Shown: positions 16,958-25,050 of the stretch, in pieces | Layout of the letters: each line of letters opens with the position of its first letter | Position numbering within the stretch: the first letter of the stretch is position 1 | DNA from: Orrella sp037026685 | GTDB lineage: Bacteria > Pseudomonadota > Gammaproteobacteria > Burkholderiales > Burkholderiaceae_B | Assembly: GCF_037026685.1 (NCBI RefSeq) | Contig: NZ_JBANET010000015.1 | Span: 61,772 to 125,771, forward strand | Direction of reading: 5' to 3' | Length of the DNA stretch: 64,000 bases | Notes under the pieces: generated by a model | What the model was told of the DNA's origin: nothing | Databases searched by the model: none | What the model saw: only the letters and a program-made list of their open reading frames with translations | Made by a program: the position numbers and the translations under genes

Positions 16958-17530
16958 GTGCGCGAAGCCGCCCAGGCCATATTGCTGTGGTTCGTGGTGC
17001 CCATGTGGCTGGCCGCGGGTTTCGCCGACTGGCTCTGCCACCGGCACACGCGCATAGAAGCGACTTCCGGAACTAAGGAATCCTTAATACACCTGCTCAT
17101 GTTCGCCCAGATGGGCGTGCCCGTGCTTTGCGGCCTGTTCCTGCAGGTCAATGCCGGGATCCTGGCCCTGATGGTGGCGGTATTCCTGCTGCACGAAGCC
17201 ACCGTCATGTGGGACCTGCGGGTCGCCAACGCCGCCCGCCCGGTGCTGCCGCTCGAACAGAAGATCCATAGCTACCTGGAACTGCTGCCGCTGGCGGCGC
17301 TGTGCCTGCTGATCACCCTGCACTGGACGCAATGGCAGGCGCTGTTCGGCATGGGCGAGCCCGCCGACTTCGGCCTGCGGCTGAAGGACCGGCCCCTGCC
17401 GGCCGGCTACCTGGCCGCCGTCTGCATGGCGGCGCTGCTGCTGATCGTCCTGCCGTTCTGCGAGGAAACATGGCGCTGCCTGCGGCATGCCCGCCGCCGG
17501 GATGCCGGCGCGGCCAGCGCGCGCAGCTAG
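16958..17530 (+). CDS. Putative integral membrane protein, GTG start
   Basis: 190 aa with about four membrane helices (AILLWFVVPMWLAAGFADWLC, LLMFAQMGVPVLCGLFLQV, LELLPLAALCLLITL and LAAVCMAALLLIVLPFC). His residues sit in or near helices (CHRHTRIEATSGTKESLIHLL, LLHEATVMWD), which may bind a metal or haem. The GTG at 16958 is the first start after the upstream stop, at a spacing compatible with coupling to the DUF2243 gene. I do not recognise the family. Confidence 0.7.
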   Translation: MREAAQAILLWFVVPMWLAAGFADWLCHRHTRIEATSGTKESLIHLLMFAQMGVPVLCGLFLQVNAGILALMVAVFLLHEATVMWDLRVANAARPVLPLEQKIHSYLELLPLAALCLLITLHWTQWQALFGMGEPADFGLRLKDRPLPAGYLAAVCMAALLLIVLPFCEETWRCLRHARRRDAGAASARS

Positions 17531-17582
17531 CGCCCGCCGCCTGTCCGCCCGCGGGGCGGGCGCGCCTGCCGGCAGCGGAAAG

Positions 17583-20500
17583 CTAGCGCCCGGCCGACGG
17601 GCCCAGGTAAGGCGCGATATCGACCTCGTCGATCTGCGCCGGGTCCATGTAGCGCTCGGCGTAGCGCCGGTACACCCCCGAGGTCAGGAACAGGTCGAAC
17701 AGGTCGCCGTCGATGTGGCGCCGGCGCTTGAATCCGGCCAGCAGGCGCACGGCCTCGGAGAGCTTCTTGGCCTTCTTGTAGGGCCGGTCCGAGGCGGTCA
17801 GGGCCTCGAAGATGTCGGCGATGGCCATGATGCGCGCCGGGATCGACAGGTCGTTGGCATCCAGCCCGCGCGGGTAGCCCGTGCCGATCAGCGTCTCGTG
17901 GTGCGTGCCGGCGTACTCGGGCACCCGCGCCAGCTCGGGCGGCAGCGGCAGGGCCTCGAGCATCACGATGGTCTGCACGATGTGTTCGTTGATCTTGTAG
18001 CGCTCTTCGGGCGTGAGCGTGCCGCGCTCGATGCCCAGGTTGTAAAGCTCGCCGAAGTTGTAAAGGTTTTCGGGCACCGGCATGCGAAAGCCATGGCGCG
18101 GGTCGTAGCGCTGCTGGTCGGTGCGCGGCACGATGTGCACGGGCTTGTCGGCCAGCAGCGGCTCGACGGCGGGCAGCGCCGGCGCAGGCGTGCCCGCCAG
18201 GCGCCACTCCTCGTCGGGAGACAGGCCCAGCCTGTCGTCGAAGTGGCGCAGCCAGGTCTGCGCCCCGATGCGCGCCAGCCGCTCGCGGCAGGCGGGCGGC
18301 ATGCGCTCGCTGCCGAGATTGCATTCGGCCACGAAGGCAAAGTCCTCGAGCAACTGCGCCCGCCGGGCCTCGAACCGGCCGCGCGCGGCCTGCGGATCGG
18401 CGCCGCCGGCCACCGCCTCCAGCTCCTGGATGCGCGCATCGCGCAGCAGCACCTCGAAGCGCGTGCGGATCTCGTGGATGCGGTTGTACAAGGTCTCCAG
18501 CTTGGTGGCTTTTTCCACCACGTGCTCGGGCGTGGTCACCTTGCCGCAATCGTGCAGCCAGGTCCCGATGCGGAACTCGGCCCACTCCTGCTCGCTCTGG
18601 AAGCGAAACTGCGCCAGCGGCCCTTCGTCGGCCCGGCACGCCTCCTCGGCCAGCATGCGGGCCAGCTCGGGCACCCGCTCGCAGTGTCCGCCGGTATGCG
18701 CGCTCTTGGCGTCGATCGCCCCGGCGATCAGCCGGATCAGCGCCTCCATCAGTTCTCGCTGCCGGCGGGCCAGTTCGATGTTTTCCAGCGCCGAACCCGA
18801 TTGCGCCGCCAGGGTCTGCACGTACGGCAGGGCGCCATGCACGCGCCGGCACGGCGGCGCGGCGGGCGCGGTGGGCTGGCCCGCCTCGCCGGCCAGCACG
18901 AGCACGCCGATCAGGCGGCTGGCGCTGCTGACCACCGGCACCGCCAGCAGGACTTGCGGCGCCTCGCCCAGCAGGCCCTGCTGCATGGCCAGGTCAAAGC
19001 CTTCGTCCTGCGCCTGCAGCGACAACGTCCGCCGGGTAGCCGCCACCCAGGCGACCGGGTCGGGCCGCTGCCCGCCCGGCCAGGCCTGCGGACGCGCCAC
19101 GCTGGCAAAGGGGCCGGCCGCCGCGCTGCCCAGGCCGTCGGGCAGGCGCAGCCGCGCCGCGCCCGGGCTGGCGGGCCCGGCCATGCCGCTCCAGGAAGCC
19201 AGCCGCAACACGCCGCCCTCCTCGAACAGCCAGAACTGGCCGGTGCGCGCGCCGCTGAGCAGCCGCGCGCCCTCGGCGGTCTGGCGCACCACTTCCTCCC
19301 GGGTGCGGCGCGACACCAGCTGCACGCCGTTCTCGACCAAGCTGCCCAGCCGGCTCATGGCCTCGTCCAGCGCGGCGGTGCGCTCGCGCAGGGCCATTTT
19401 CATGGTGTGCTGGGCGCGCCCGAGCAGGTCGATCTCGTAGAAGACCGAGCGCACCGGCTCGGTGCCGCTGAAATCCAGGCGCTGGATACGCTGCGACTCC
19501 TGGGTCAGGGCGCGCAGCGTCGCGGCAATACGCCGCGCGATGAGATAGACCAGCGGCATGCAGACCAGCAGCGTCAGCGCAGCGAACAGCAGGATGTCGT
19601 CGCGCGCCTGCTCGATACGCCCCGCATACAGGCTCATGGGCGAGAAGGCCACCACATGCAGGGCTTGCGAGGGCGTGATCGGCACCGCCTGGTTGGCATA
19701 GGCCAGGTTCTCGCCCTGCACCCGCACCACGCGGCTGCCGTTGTCCTGGCTGAGCAGCCGGTGGACCTGCGCAAAATAGGGGTTGTCCAGCTCGCCCACC
19801 GGCGCGAGCACCTGGACCGGCTCGCCGAAATACCGGTCCTCCGCATGCGAGGCGAGCACCTGCCCGCCCGGCCCGGTGATGATCAGCCCGCCGTCCAGGC
19901 CGGCCAGCGAGGCGGCTGCGAAAGCGCCCAGGCCGCGCAGGGCGAGGTCGGCGCCAAAAACGCCCTCGCCGCGCTCGAGCTTTTGCGACAGCGTCAGGCC
20001 CAGATCCCGCAAGGAATCGTAGACATAGGGATCGCTGACCTGCAGCCCCGGGCTGGCGACGGCGGCCGCATACCAGGGGCGCGTGGTGGGCAGGTACAGG
20101 GCCGGGCCGGCATGGTGCCCCACGGCGAGTTCGTCCTCGTCCAGGAACAGCCAGCTTTCGCGCCGCGCCGCACCGGGCAGCGCGCCGGTGAGATAGCGCA
20201 CCGCGAAATAGGTGTCCGGCGGCGCCTGCAGCGCGGCGGCGATCCCGGCTTCGCCGCGCACGCCGATGACCTGCAGGAACTCCTCGCTGCGCAGTGCGTA
20301 ATAGAAGCTGTATATCTGCGGCGCCGCCCGCAGCGCCGTGATCAGCGTGGGCACCAGCACGTTGCGGTCCAGGCCGTTCTCGTCGAACATCAGTTGCGGG
20401 CTGCGCCGCGCATGCTGGGCCACCATGTTGCGCGCGGCCTGCAGCGTGGCCTGCAGCGGATCGGCATTGCGCTGGGCCACCTGCATGAACAGGGTCTGGG

Positions 20501-20636
20501 CGCTGTCGCGCGCCATGCTTTCGAACTTGGCCACCAGCGTGCTGACGGTCACCGCAGCCAGCAGGATGACGAAGGCAGCCAGCAGCACCGTGGGCAGCAG
20601 GTAGAACCGGACCTTGAATTTCGTGCGGTTGCGCAT
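17583..20636 (-). CDS. Membrane-bound HD-GYP-type phosphohydrolase with periplasmic sensor and GAF-like domain
   Basis: 1017 aa. TM1 is at about 12-34, a periplasmic dCache-like sensor spans about 40-340 (YSFYYALRSEEF, TTRPWYAAAVASPG, FGADLALRG), TM2 is at about 345-368, then come a linker, a GAF-like region (about 430-640) and a C-terminal HD-GYP domain with HTGGHCERV, HDCGK (about 694) and HHETLIGTGYP (about 912). The two catalytic motifs are about 215 residues apart, far more than in a typical HD-GYP, and the second motif lacks the usual DG before xGYP. It may degrade cyclic di-GMP or be a related phosphohydrolase. It is a single-gene unit divergent from the DUF2784 gene. Confidence 0.87.
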   Translation of the reverse strand: MRNRTKFKVRFYLLPTVLLAAFVILLAAVTVSTLVAKFESMARDSAQTLFMQVAQRNADPLQATLQAARNMVAQHARRSPQLMFDENGLDRNVLVPTLITALRAAPQIYSFYYALRSEEFLQVIGVRGEAGIAAALQAPPDTYFAVRYLTGALPGAARRESWLFLDEDELAVGHHAGPALYLPTTRPWYAAAVASPGLQVSDPYVYDSLRDLGLTLSQKLERGEGVFGADLALRGLGAFAAASLAGLDGGLIITGPGGQVLASHAEDRYFGEPVQVLAPVGELDNPYFAQVHRLLSQDNGSRVVRVQGENLAYANQAVPITPSQALHVVAFSPMSLYAGRIEQARDDILLFAALTLLVCMPLVYLIARRIAATLRALTQESQRIQRLDFSGTEPVRSVFYEIDLLGRAQHTMKMALRERTAALDEAMSRLGSLVENGVQLVSRRTREEVVRQTAEGARLLSGARTGQFWLFEEGGVLRLASWSGMAGPASPGAARLRLPDGLGSAAAGPFASVARPQAWPGGQRPDPVAWVAATRRTLSLQAQDEGFDLAMQQGLLGEAPQVLLAVPVVSSASRLIGVLVLAGEAGQPTAPAAPPCRRVHGALPYVQTLAAQSGSALENIELARRQRELMEALIRLIAGAIDAKSAHTGGHCERVPELARMLAEEACRADEGPLAQFRFQSEQEWAEFRIGTWLHDCGKVTTPEHVVEKATKLETLYNRIHEIRTRFEVLLRDARIQELEAVAGGADPQAARGRFEARRAQLLEDFAFVAECNLGSERMPPACRERLARIGAQTWLRHFDDRLGLSPDEEWRLAGTPAPALPAVEPLLADKPVHIVPRTDQQRYDPRHGFRMPVPENLYNFGELYNLGIERGTLTPEERYKINEHIVQTIVMLEALPLPPELARVPEYAGTHHETLIGTGYPRGLDANDLSIPARIMAIADIFEALTASDRPYKKAKKLSEAVRLLAGFKRRRHIDGDLFDLFLTSGVYRRYAERYMDPAQIDEVDIAPYLGPSAGR

Positions 20637-20813
20637 GGACGGACCCTTCCCCGCCGGCCGCTGAAAAAGCTGGCAGATTTTAGCTATCTCGAAATTTAAA
20701 GTTACATTTAATCTGTTTTGATGACATTTTCCTTAAGCTGAGGAAACCGGGATAGCATTTGCCTATCCAACGCCTTATCAAGGACAGCGGGGCCTGCCCC
20801 GCCGGGACCGCCC

Positions 20814-21182
20814 ATGCTTTACGGATTCCTCGCAGACGCCGTGCTGGTCGTGCACGGATTGTTCGTGCTGTTCGTCGCCCTGGGCGCGGCGCTGGTGATC
20901 TGGCGCCCGCGCCTGGCCTGGCTGCACCTGCCGGCCCTGGCCTGGGGTGCAGGCATCATGTTGGTGGGCGGCATCTGCCCGCTCACGCCGCTGGAGAACG
21001 CGCTGCGCCAGGCCGGCGGCCAGCAAGGCTACGAGGGCGGATTCATCGAGCATTACCTGGTTTCGGCCCTCTATCCCGAGGGGGTGACCCGGCGTTTCCA
21101 GGTCGGACTGGGCCTGCTCGCGGTCGCCTGGAACGCGCTGCTGTACGGCATTGCCTGGCGCCGCCGCGCCCGCCGCGCATAG
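20814..21182 (+). CDS. DUF2784 family membrane protein
   Basis: 122 aa with about three to four membrane helices. The N-terminal FLADAVLVVHGLFVLFVALGA and the ICPLTPLENALR segment (about 60-71) are characteristic of DUF2784, as is the following GGFIEHYLVSALYP. Function unknown. A 177-bp AT-rich gap (20637-20813) separates it from the divergent HD-GYP gene and probably carries promoters for both, but no hexamer pair stands out. Confidence 0.82.
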   Translation: MLYGFLADAVLVVHGLFVLFVALGAALVIWRPRLAWLHLPALAWGAGIMLVGGICPLTPLENALRQAGGQQGYEGGFIEHYLVSALYPEGVTRRFQVGLGLLAVAWNALLYGIAWRRRARRA

Positions 21183-21216
21183 AATGGGCGCAAATCCAAC
21201 CCCGGAGACACCGCAC

Positions 21217-22029
21217 ATGACCCCCAGCCAGATCGCCGAAGCCTTCCGAGAAGCCCGCCTGAACGCCACGGCGCTGGGGACGTATCCGGGCGTGGACGTG
21301 CCGGCGGACCTGCAGACCGCCTACAGCATCCAGACCACCGCGATCTCGGCCTGGCCCGGGCCGGTGGGCGGCTGGAAGGTGGCGGCCATCCAGCCCCAAT
21401 GGCGCGACCGTTATCCGGCCGAACGCCTGGCCGGCCCGGTCTTCGCCGCGCACGTCTGGCCCGCCGAGCGGCGCGGCACGCAGCAACTGCCCGTGATCGA
21501 GAACGGCTATGCCGCCATCGAGCTGGAGTTCATCCTGCACATCGGCAAGACCCTGCCCCTGCGCGGCGACTGGCGCGATGCGCAGCAGTTGCGCGAGTAC
21601 GTGGGCCAAGTGCATGCGGGCATCGAACTGGCGGCCAGCCCGCTGGCGGGCCTGAGCGCGCTGGGTCCGGGCGCGGTCATCAGCGATTTCGGCAACAACA
21701 GCGGCATCGTGGTCGGGCCGGCGCTGCCCGGCTTCTTCGACCAGCCGCTGGAACATTGGCAGACCCGCGTGCAGATCAACGGCCAGGCCGCCGGCGAAGG
21801 CAGCGCCGCCAAGGTGCCGGGCGGGCCGCTGCAGGCGCTGCTGTTCCTGGCCAATCACCTGGCCGATCGCGGCATTGCGCTCAAGGAGGGCGACTGGGTC
21901 TCCAGCGGCGCCACCACGGGCATCCATCCCGTGGTCATCGGCGACCGCTACACGGCGCACTTCGGCGCGGACATCACGCTGCAAGGCGAGATCGCCTCGG
22001 CGCTGAGCCTGCTGGCGCAGGCGCGCTGA
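21217..22029 (+). CDS. 2-keto-4-pentenoate hydratase/FAH-family protein
   Basis: 270 aa with the layout of MhpD/HpcG-type hydratases: an N-terminal helical part (IAEAFREARLN), GGWKVAAIQP, the metal-ligand segment AAIELEFILHIGKTLP (Glu-x-Glu at about 97-99), VHAGIELAASPL, SDFGNNSGIVVG, and the C-terminal GDWVSSGATTGIHPVVIGD. This family hydrates 2-oxopent-4-enoates from aromatic ring cleavage. No meta-cleavage genes are nearby, so the substrate is open. ATG 21217 has GGAG about 10 bases upstream. Confidence 0.85.
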   Translation: MTPSQIAEAFREARLNATALGTYPGVDVPADLQTAYSIQTTAISAWPGPVGGWKVAAIQPQWRDRYPAERLAGPVFAAHVWPAERRGTQQLPVIENGYAAIELEFILHIGKTLPLRGDWRDAQQLREYVGQVHAGIELAASPLAGLSALGPGAVISDFGNNSGIVVGPALPGFFDQPLEHWQTRVQINGQAAGEGSAAKVPGGPLQALLFLANHLADRGIALKEGDWVSSGATTGIHPVVIGDRYTAHFGADITLQGEIASALSLLAQAR

Positions 22030-22107
22030 GCCTGACGGCCGCGCCCGCGGGCGCGGCCTGCCCCGCGGCGCTCTACAATCGGCTTTTGGCTATTGCTGGA
22101 GCTGCCC

Positions 22108-22530
22108 ATGCTGTGGGTCAAGACGCTGCACATCGTTTTCATCGCCTCGTGGTTCGCGGGCCTGTTCTACCTGCCCCGCATCTTCGTCAACCTGGCGCAG
22201 AACGACGAGCCGGCCGTGCAGGCCTGTCTGCTGGGCATGGCGCGCCGCCTGCTGCGCTTTACCACCATCCTGTCGGTGCCGGCCGTGCTGTTCGGGCTGT
22301 GGCTCTATGCGGGCTACGGCATCGGCATGGGCTCGGGCAACGGCTGGATGCACGCCAAGCTGGCGCTGGTGGCCGCGGCCATCGGCTATCACCACGGCTG
22401 CGCGGTGCTGCTGCGCAAGTTCGAGCAAGGCCGCAACACCCGCACGCACGTGTTCTACCGCTGGTTCAATGAAGTGCCCGTGCTGCTGCTGCTGGCCATC
22501 GTTGCCCTGGTCGTGGTCAAGCCTTTCTGA
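22108..22530 (+). CDS. hemJ: HemJ/CopD-like protoporphyrinogen oxidase family membrane protein
   Basis: 140 aa with four predicted helices. The N-terminal MLWVKTLHIVFIASWFAGLF and YLPRIFVN are hallmarks of HemJ (UPF0093), the enzyme that oxidises protoporphyrinogen IX to protoporphyrin IX in many bacteria lacking HemG and HemY. The internal HAKLALVAAAIGYHHG with conserved Lys and His fits as well. ATG 22108 is preferred to TTG 22093 because CTGGAG sits correctly in front of it and the family normally begins at LWVK. It is a separate small unit upstream of the methyltransferase gene. Confidence 0.82.
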   Translation: MLWVKTLHIVFIASWFAGLFYLPRIFVNLAQNDEPAVQACLLGMARRLLRFTTILSVPAVLFGLWLYAGYGIGMGSGNGWMHAKLALVAAAIGYHHGCAVLLRKFEQGRNTRTHVFYRWFNEVPVLLLLAIVALVVVKPF

Positions 22531-22550
22531 TTTTCTTTCGGATTTTCCCG

Positions 22551-23999
22551 ATGTCCTCGCAAGATGCGGACCCTCCGCGCAAGACCCTGAGCCTGAAGTC
22601 CCGAACAGCGCAGCCCGACGCCGCGGCGGGCGGGGGCACGCGCAAGCGCGCCGGCGCCCGGGCGCGGCAGGTGGCGCAGCACGAGAGGCTGGCCGCGCAG
22701 CAGCAGCGCGGGGCGGCGCCTGCCGTGCCGCGCGGGCGCGCCCCGCAGTCGCCCCGGCAGGCACGCGAGCCCGCGCGCGAGCCCTCCCCCGCCGTCGCGC
22801 TGCGCGCCGAGCCTCGCTCGCCGCGCGCCGCCAGCCGGCGGGACGGCCAGATATATCCGGTCTTCGCGCCCTGCCCGCAAGGCATGGAATCGGCGCTGGC
22901 CATCGAACTGCAGGCGCTGGGCTTCGAGGACGCCCAGCCCGACCGCGCCGGCGTGCGGCTGCACACCGACTGGACCGGCGTGCAGCGCGCCAACCTGTAT
23001 TCGCGCCTGGCCACCCGCGTGCTGGTGCAGCTGGCGCATGCGCCGGTCGCCACCGAGGACGACATCCTGGAGCTGGCGCGCAGCGTGCCGTGGGAACGCT
23101 GGTTCGGCCCCGAGCACACCTTGCGGGTGGACACCTCGGCCATCCGCTGCCCCATGACCAGCCTGCAATACTGCAACCTGCGCGCCAAGGACGGCATCTG
23201 CGACCGGCTGCGCGAACGCGAGGGCGCGCGGCCCAGCATCGACACGGTGCGCCCGGACGCCCGCGTGCACCTGTTCCTGTCCGCCGAGACGGCCACCCTG
23301 TACCTGGACACCTCCGGCGAATCGTTGTTCAAGCGCGGCTGGCGCCTGGAAAAAGGCGAAGCCCCCCTGCGCGAGAACCTGGCCGCCGGCCTGCTGGCCC
23401 TGGCGGGCTGGGATCCGGCGCAGGCCTTGATGGATCCGTTCTGCGGCAGCGGCACCTTGCTGATCGAAGCGGCCTGGATCGCGCTGGGCGTGCCGCCCGG
23501 CATCTCGCGCCCCTTCGGCTTCGAGCGCCTGCGCGACCACGACGCGCACGCCTGGGAAACGCTGCGCCAGGAAGCCCGCGCGCGCATCCTGCCGCGGCTG
23601 GACGCGCCGCTGCTGGGCGTGGACATCGACGCCCAGGCCATCGACGCGGCGCGCCGCAATGCCGAACGCGCCTGGCTGTCGGCCGACAGCATCCGCTTCG
23701 AAGTGGGCGATGCGCGCCAGGCGATGCCGCCCGCGCCCGAAGGCTGGATCGTCACCAACCCGCCCTACGGCGAACGGCTGGAAGCCGGCGATGCCGGCTT
23801 CTGGGCCGAGTGGGCCAGCCACCTGAAGCGTCACTACGCCGGCTGGCACCTGAACGTGATCACCAGCGACCTGCGTTTTCCCCAGGCGCTGCGGCTCAAG
23901 GCCCACCGGCGCACGCCGGTTCACAATGGTGCGCTGGACTGCCGGCTTTTCGCCTTCGACCTGGTCGAAGGCGCCAATCGGCACAAAAACGGTGCCTGA
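22551..23999 (+). CDS. THUMP-domain class I SAM-dependent rRNA methyltransferase (RlmL N-terminal type)
   Basis: 482 aa. The first 95 or so residues are a Pro/Arg/Ala-rich disordered tail (KRAGARARQVAQHERLAAQQ). A THUMP domain follows (about 100-210), then the methyltransferase fold with LMDPFCGSGTLLIEAA (about 293-308) and the target-base motif TNPPYGERL (about 402-410). It corresponds to the N2-guanine methyltransferase half of E. coli RlmL (23S rRNA G2445), without the fused RlmK domain. It starts 20 bp after hemJ, so the two may share a transcript. Confidence 0.9.
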   Translation: MSSQDADPPRKTLSLKSRTAQPDAAAGGGTRKRAGARARQVAQHERLAAQQQRGAAPAVPRGRAPQSPRQAREPAREPSPAVALRAEPRSPRAASRRDGQIYPVFAPCPQGMESALAIELQALGFEDAQPDRAGVRLHTDWTGVQRANLYSRLATRVLVQLAHAPVATEDDILELARSVPWERWFGPEHTLRVDTSAIRCPMTSLQYCNLRAKDGICDRLREREGARPSIDTVRPDARVHLFLSAETATLYLDTSGESLFKRGWRLEKGEAPLRENLAAGLLALAGWDPAQALMDPFCGSGTLLIEAAWIALGVPPGISRPFGFERLRDHDAHAWETLRQEARARILPRLDAPLLGVDIDAQAIDAARRNAERAWLSADSIRFEVGDARQAMPPAPEGWIVTNPPYGERLEAGDAGFWAEWASHLKRHYAGWHLNVITSDLRFPQALRLKAHRRTPVHNGALDCRLFAFDLVEGANRHKNGA

Positions 24000-24044
24000 T
24001 TGTGGGCGGGATACGACTTTTACATGCTGCAACGCACCAAGCTG

Positions 24045-24073
24045 TTGCATTATTTCAGGGTAATCCCTATAAT
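24045..24073 (+). promoter_or_regulatory. Strong sigma-70 promoter of the candidate sRNA
   Basis: TTGCAT (24045-24050) and a perfect TATAAT (24068-24073) are separated by exactly 17 bp. This is the best canonical promoter found in the window and points rightward. No gene starts within 340 bp of it. Confidence 0.8.
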
Positions 24074-24079
24074 TCGGGT

Positions 24080-24264
24080 TAACCCTAAACGAGAAACGGC
24101 AAAACACTAGACAAGGCCGTTTCTCCCGAGTGTGCGTCGTGGGCCGGTCATCATCGCCCCCCACAATGGCACAGCAGTACAGCATTCTGTCGTACCGGTT
24201 TTCCCCTTGGGGGCTGCCAAGGCCCCTTTTCAAGCCTGCTGGTTTACCAGCAGGCTTTTTTTTT
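24080..24264 (+). ncRNA. Candidate small regulatory RNA, about 180 nt
   Basis: Framed by a consensus promoter ending at 24073 and a strong terminator ending at 24264. The transcript would start near GGTTAACCC and has a perfect 10-bp hairpin GAGAAACGGC/GCCGTTTCTC (24091-24100 with 24116-24125, 15-nt loop), a C-rich single-stranded candidate seed near 24155-24163, a CCTTGG/CCAAGG hairpin at about 24205-24222, and the terminator hairpin. The 5' and 3' ends do not pair, so it does not look like 6S RNA. No credible coding frame lies inside. The next gene (RDD) starts 160 bp beyond the terminator, so a plain mRNA leader is unlikely. Confidence 0.62.
24232..24264 (+). terminator. Rho-independent terminator of the candidate sRNA
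   Basis: Perfect 9-bp stem GCCTGCTGG/CCAGCAGGC (24234-24242 with 24247-24255), TTTA loop, followed by nine T residues (24256-24264) and preceded by AA. Confidence 0.93.
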
Positions 24265-24359
24265 GCCGCCGGGCCGCCCCAAGGCAAAAACGCCCCCTCG
24301 GGGGGCTGCAAGCCGAAGGCGCAGCGTGGGGGTATTTTTTGCCGCCGGGCCGCCCCAAG
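24265..24359. repeat. Copy of a dispersed GC-rich repeat flanked by 19-bp direct repeats
   Basis: This is the reverse orientation of the 80-bp unit found between ubiG and gph: CCCCAAGG, then CGCCCCCTCGGGGGGC, GCAAGCCG, and GGCGCAGCGTGGGGG with an adjoining T run. GCCGCCGGGCCGCCCCAAG occurs at 24265-24283 and again at 24341-24359, so the element has begun a tandem copy with a 76-bp period. It lies between the sRNA terminator and the RDD gene. Confidence 0.85.
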
Positions 24360-24425
24360 TCCCCCCCCTCGCCGGCGATTCTTGGCGCAGCGCAACAAGG
24401 CGAATGCGGGATAATCGGCGCCATC

Positions 24426-24938
24426 ATGACGACCCCGACCCTTGCCCTGCCTGCCGACCCCGCCGCCCCTTCGCGGCTGCGCCGCTTCGCCTGCATGATG
24501 TACGAAGGCGTGCTGCTGTTCGCCGTGGTGTTCCTGGCCAGCTACCTTTTCGATACCCTGACCCAGAGCCGCCACGGCCTGATGCTGCGCCACGCCCGCC
24601 AGGGCTGGCTGTTCGTCTGCATCGGCTTCTATTTCCTGCTGTGCTGGCGCAAGGGCGGCCAGACCCTGCCCATGAAGACCTGGCACATCCGCCTGGTGGA
24701 CCTGCACGGCCAGGTGCCCGCCCTTCCCCGGCTGGCGCTGCGCTACCTGCTGGCCTGGGTGCTGCCGCTGGCGGCGGCCGCCGCCGTCTGGACCCTGGCC
24801 ATGGCCACCGGGTGGCCGGCCAGCACCAGCCTGGTGGTCTTTGCGCCCTTCGCCAACTTCCTGGGCACTTTCGCGGGCGGCGGCCAGTTCCTGCACGACA
24901 GGCTGGCCGGCACGCGGCTGGTGGATCACCGGCCCTGA
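24426..24938 (+). CDS. RDD-family membrane protein
   Basis: 170 aa. RRFACMMYEGVLLFAVVFLASYLF (about 20-43) has the RDD signature (Arg first, the Asp positions varied), followed by a second helix (WLFVCIGFYFLLCW), the typical GGQTLPMKTWHIRLVD loop, a third helix and a C-terminal HDRLAGTRLVDH. RDD proteins are small membrane proteins, some linked to ion transport; no specific role is known here. The ATG at 24426 begins at the point where similarity starts. Upstream frame sequence would run through the dispersed repeat. Confidence 0.85.
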   Translation: MTTPTLALPADPAAPSRLRRFACMMYEGVLLFAVVFLASYLFDTLTQSRHGLMLRHARQGWLFVCIGFYFLLCWRKGGQTLPMKTWHIRLVDLHGQVPALPRLALRYLLAWVLPLAAAAAVWTLAMATGWPASTSLVVFAPFANFLGTFAGGGQFLHDRLAGTRLVDHRP

Positions 24939-25050
24939 GCACGCCCGCCGGCACGCTCGCCGACGCGTGTCACAGAGCGGTCATTGCGCGGTCACAAGCC
25001 AGTCACCCCCCCATGCTTCCGTAGGCGTCATCCTCCTATGGAATGCCGCC

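Noticed and set aside
17487..20699. A 1070-codon plus-strand frame antisense to the HD-GYP gene
   Set aside because: Shadow of the minus-strand gene; no recognised domains, and composition is dominated by H, R, A, Q and G.
24080..24264. 6S RNA (ssrS)
   Set aside because: The 5' and 3' ends do not pair and there is no large central bubble; a terminator hairpin stands alone at the 3' end.
24132..24425. N-terminal extension of the RDD protein through the sRNA terminator and the dispersed repeat
   Set aside because: It would have to read through a strong terminator hairpin; family similarity starts only after ATG 24426.
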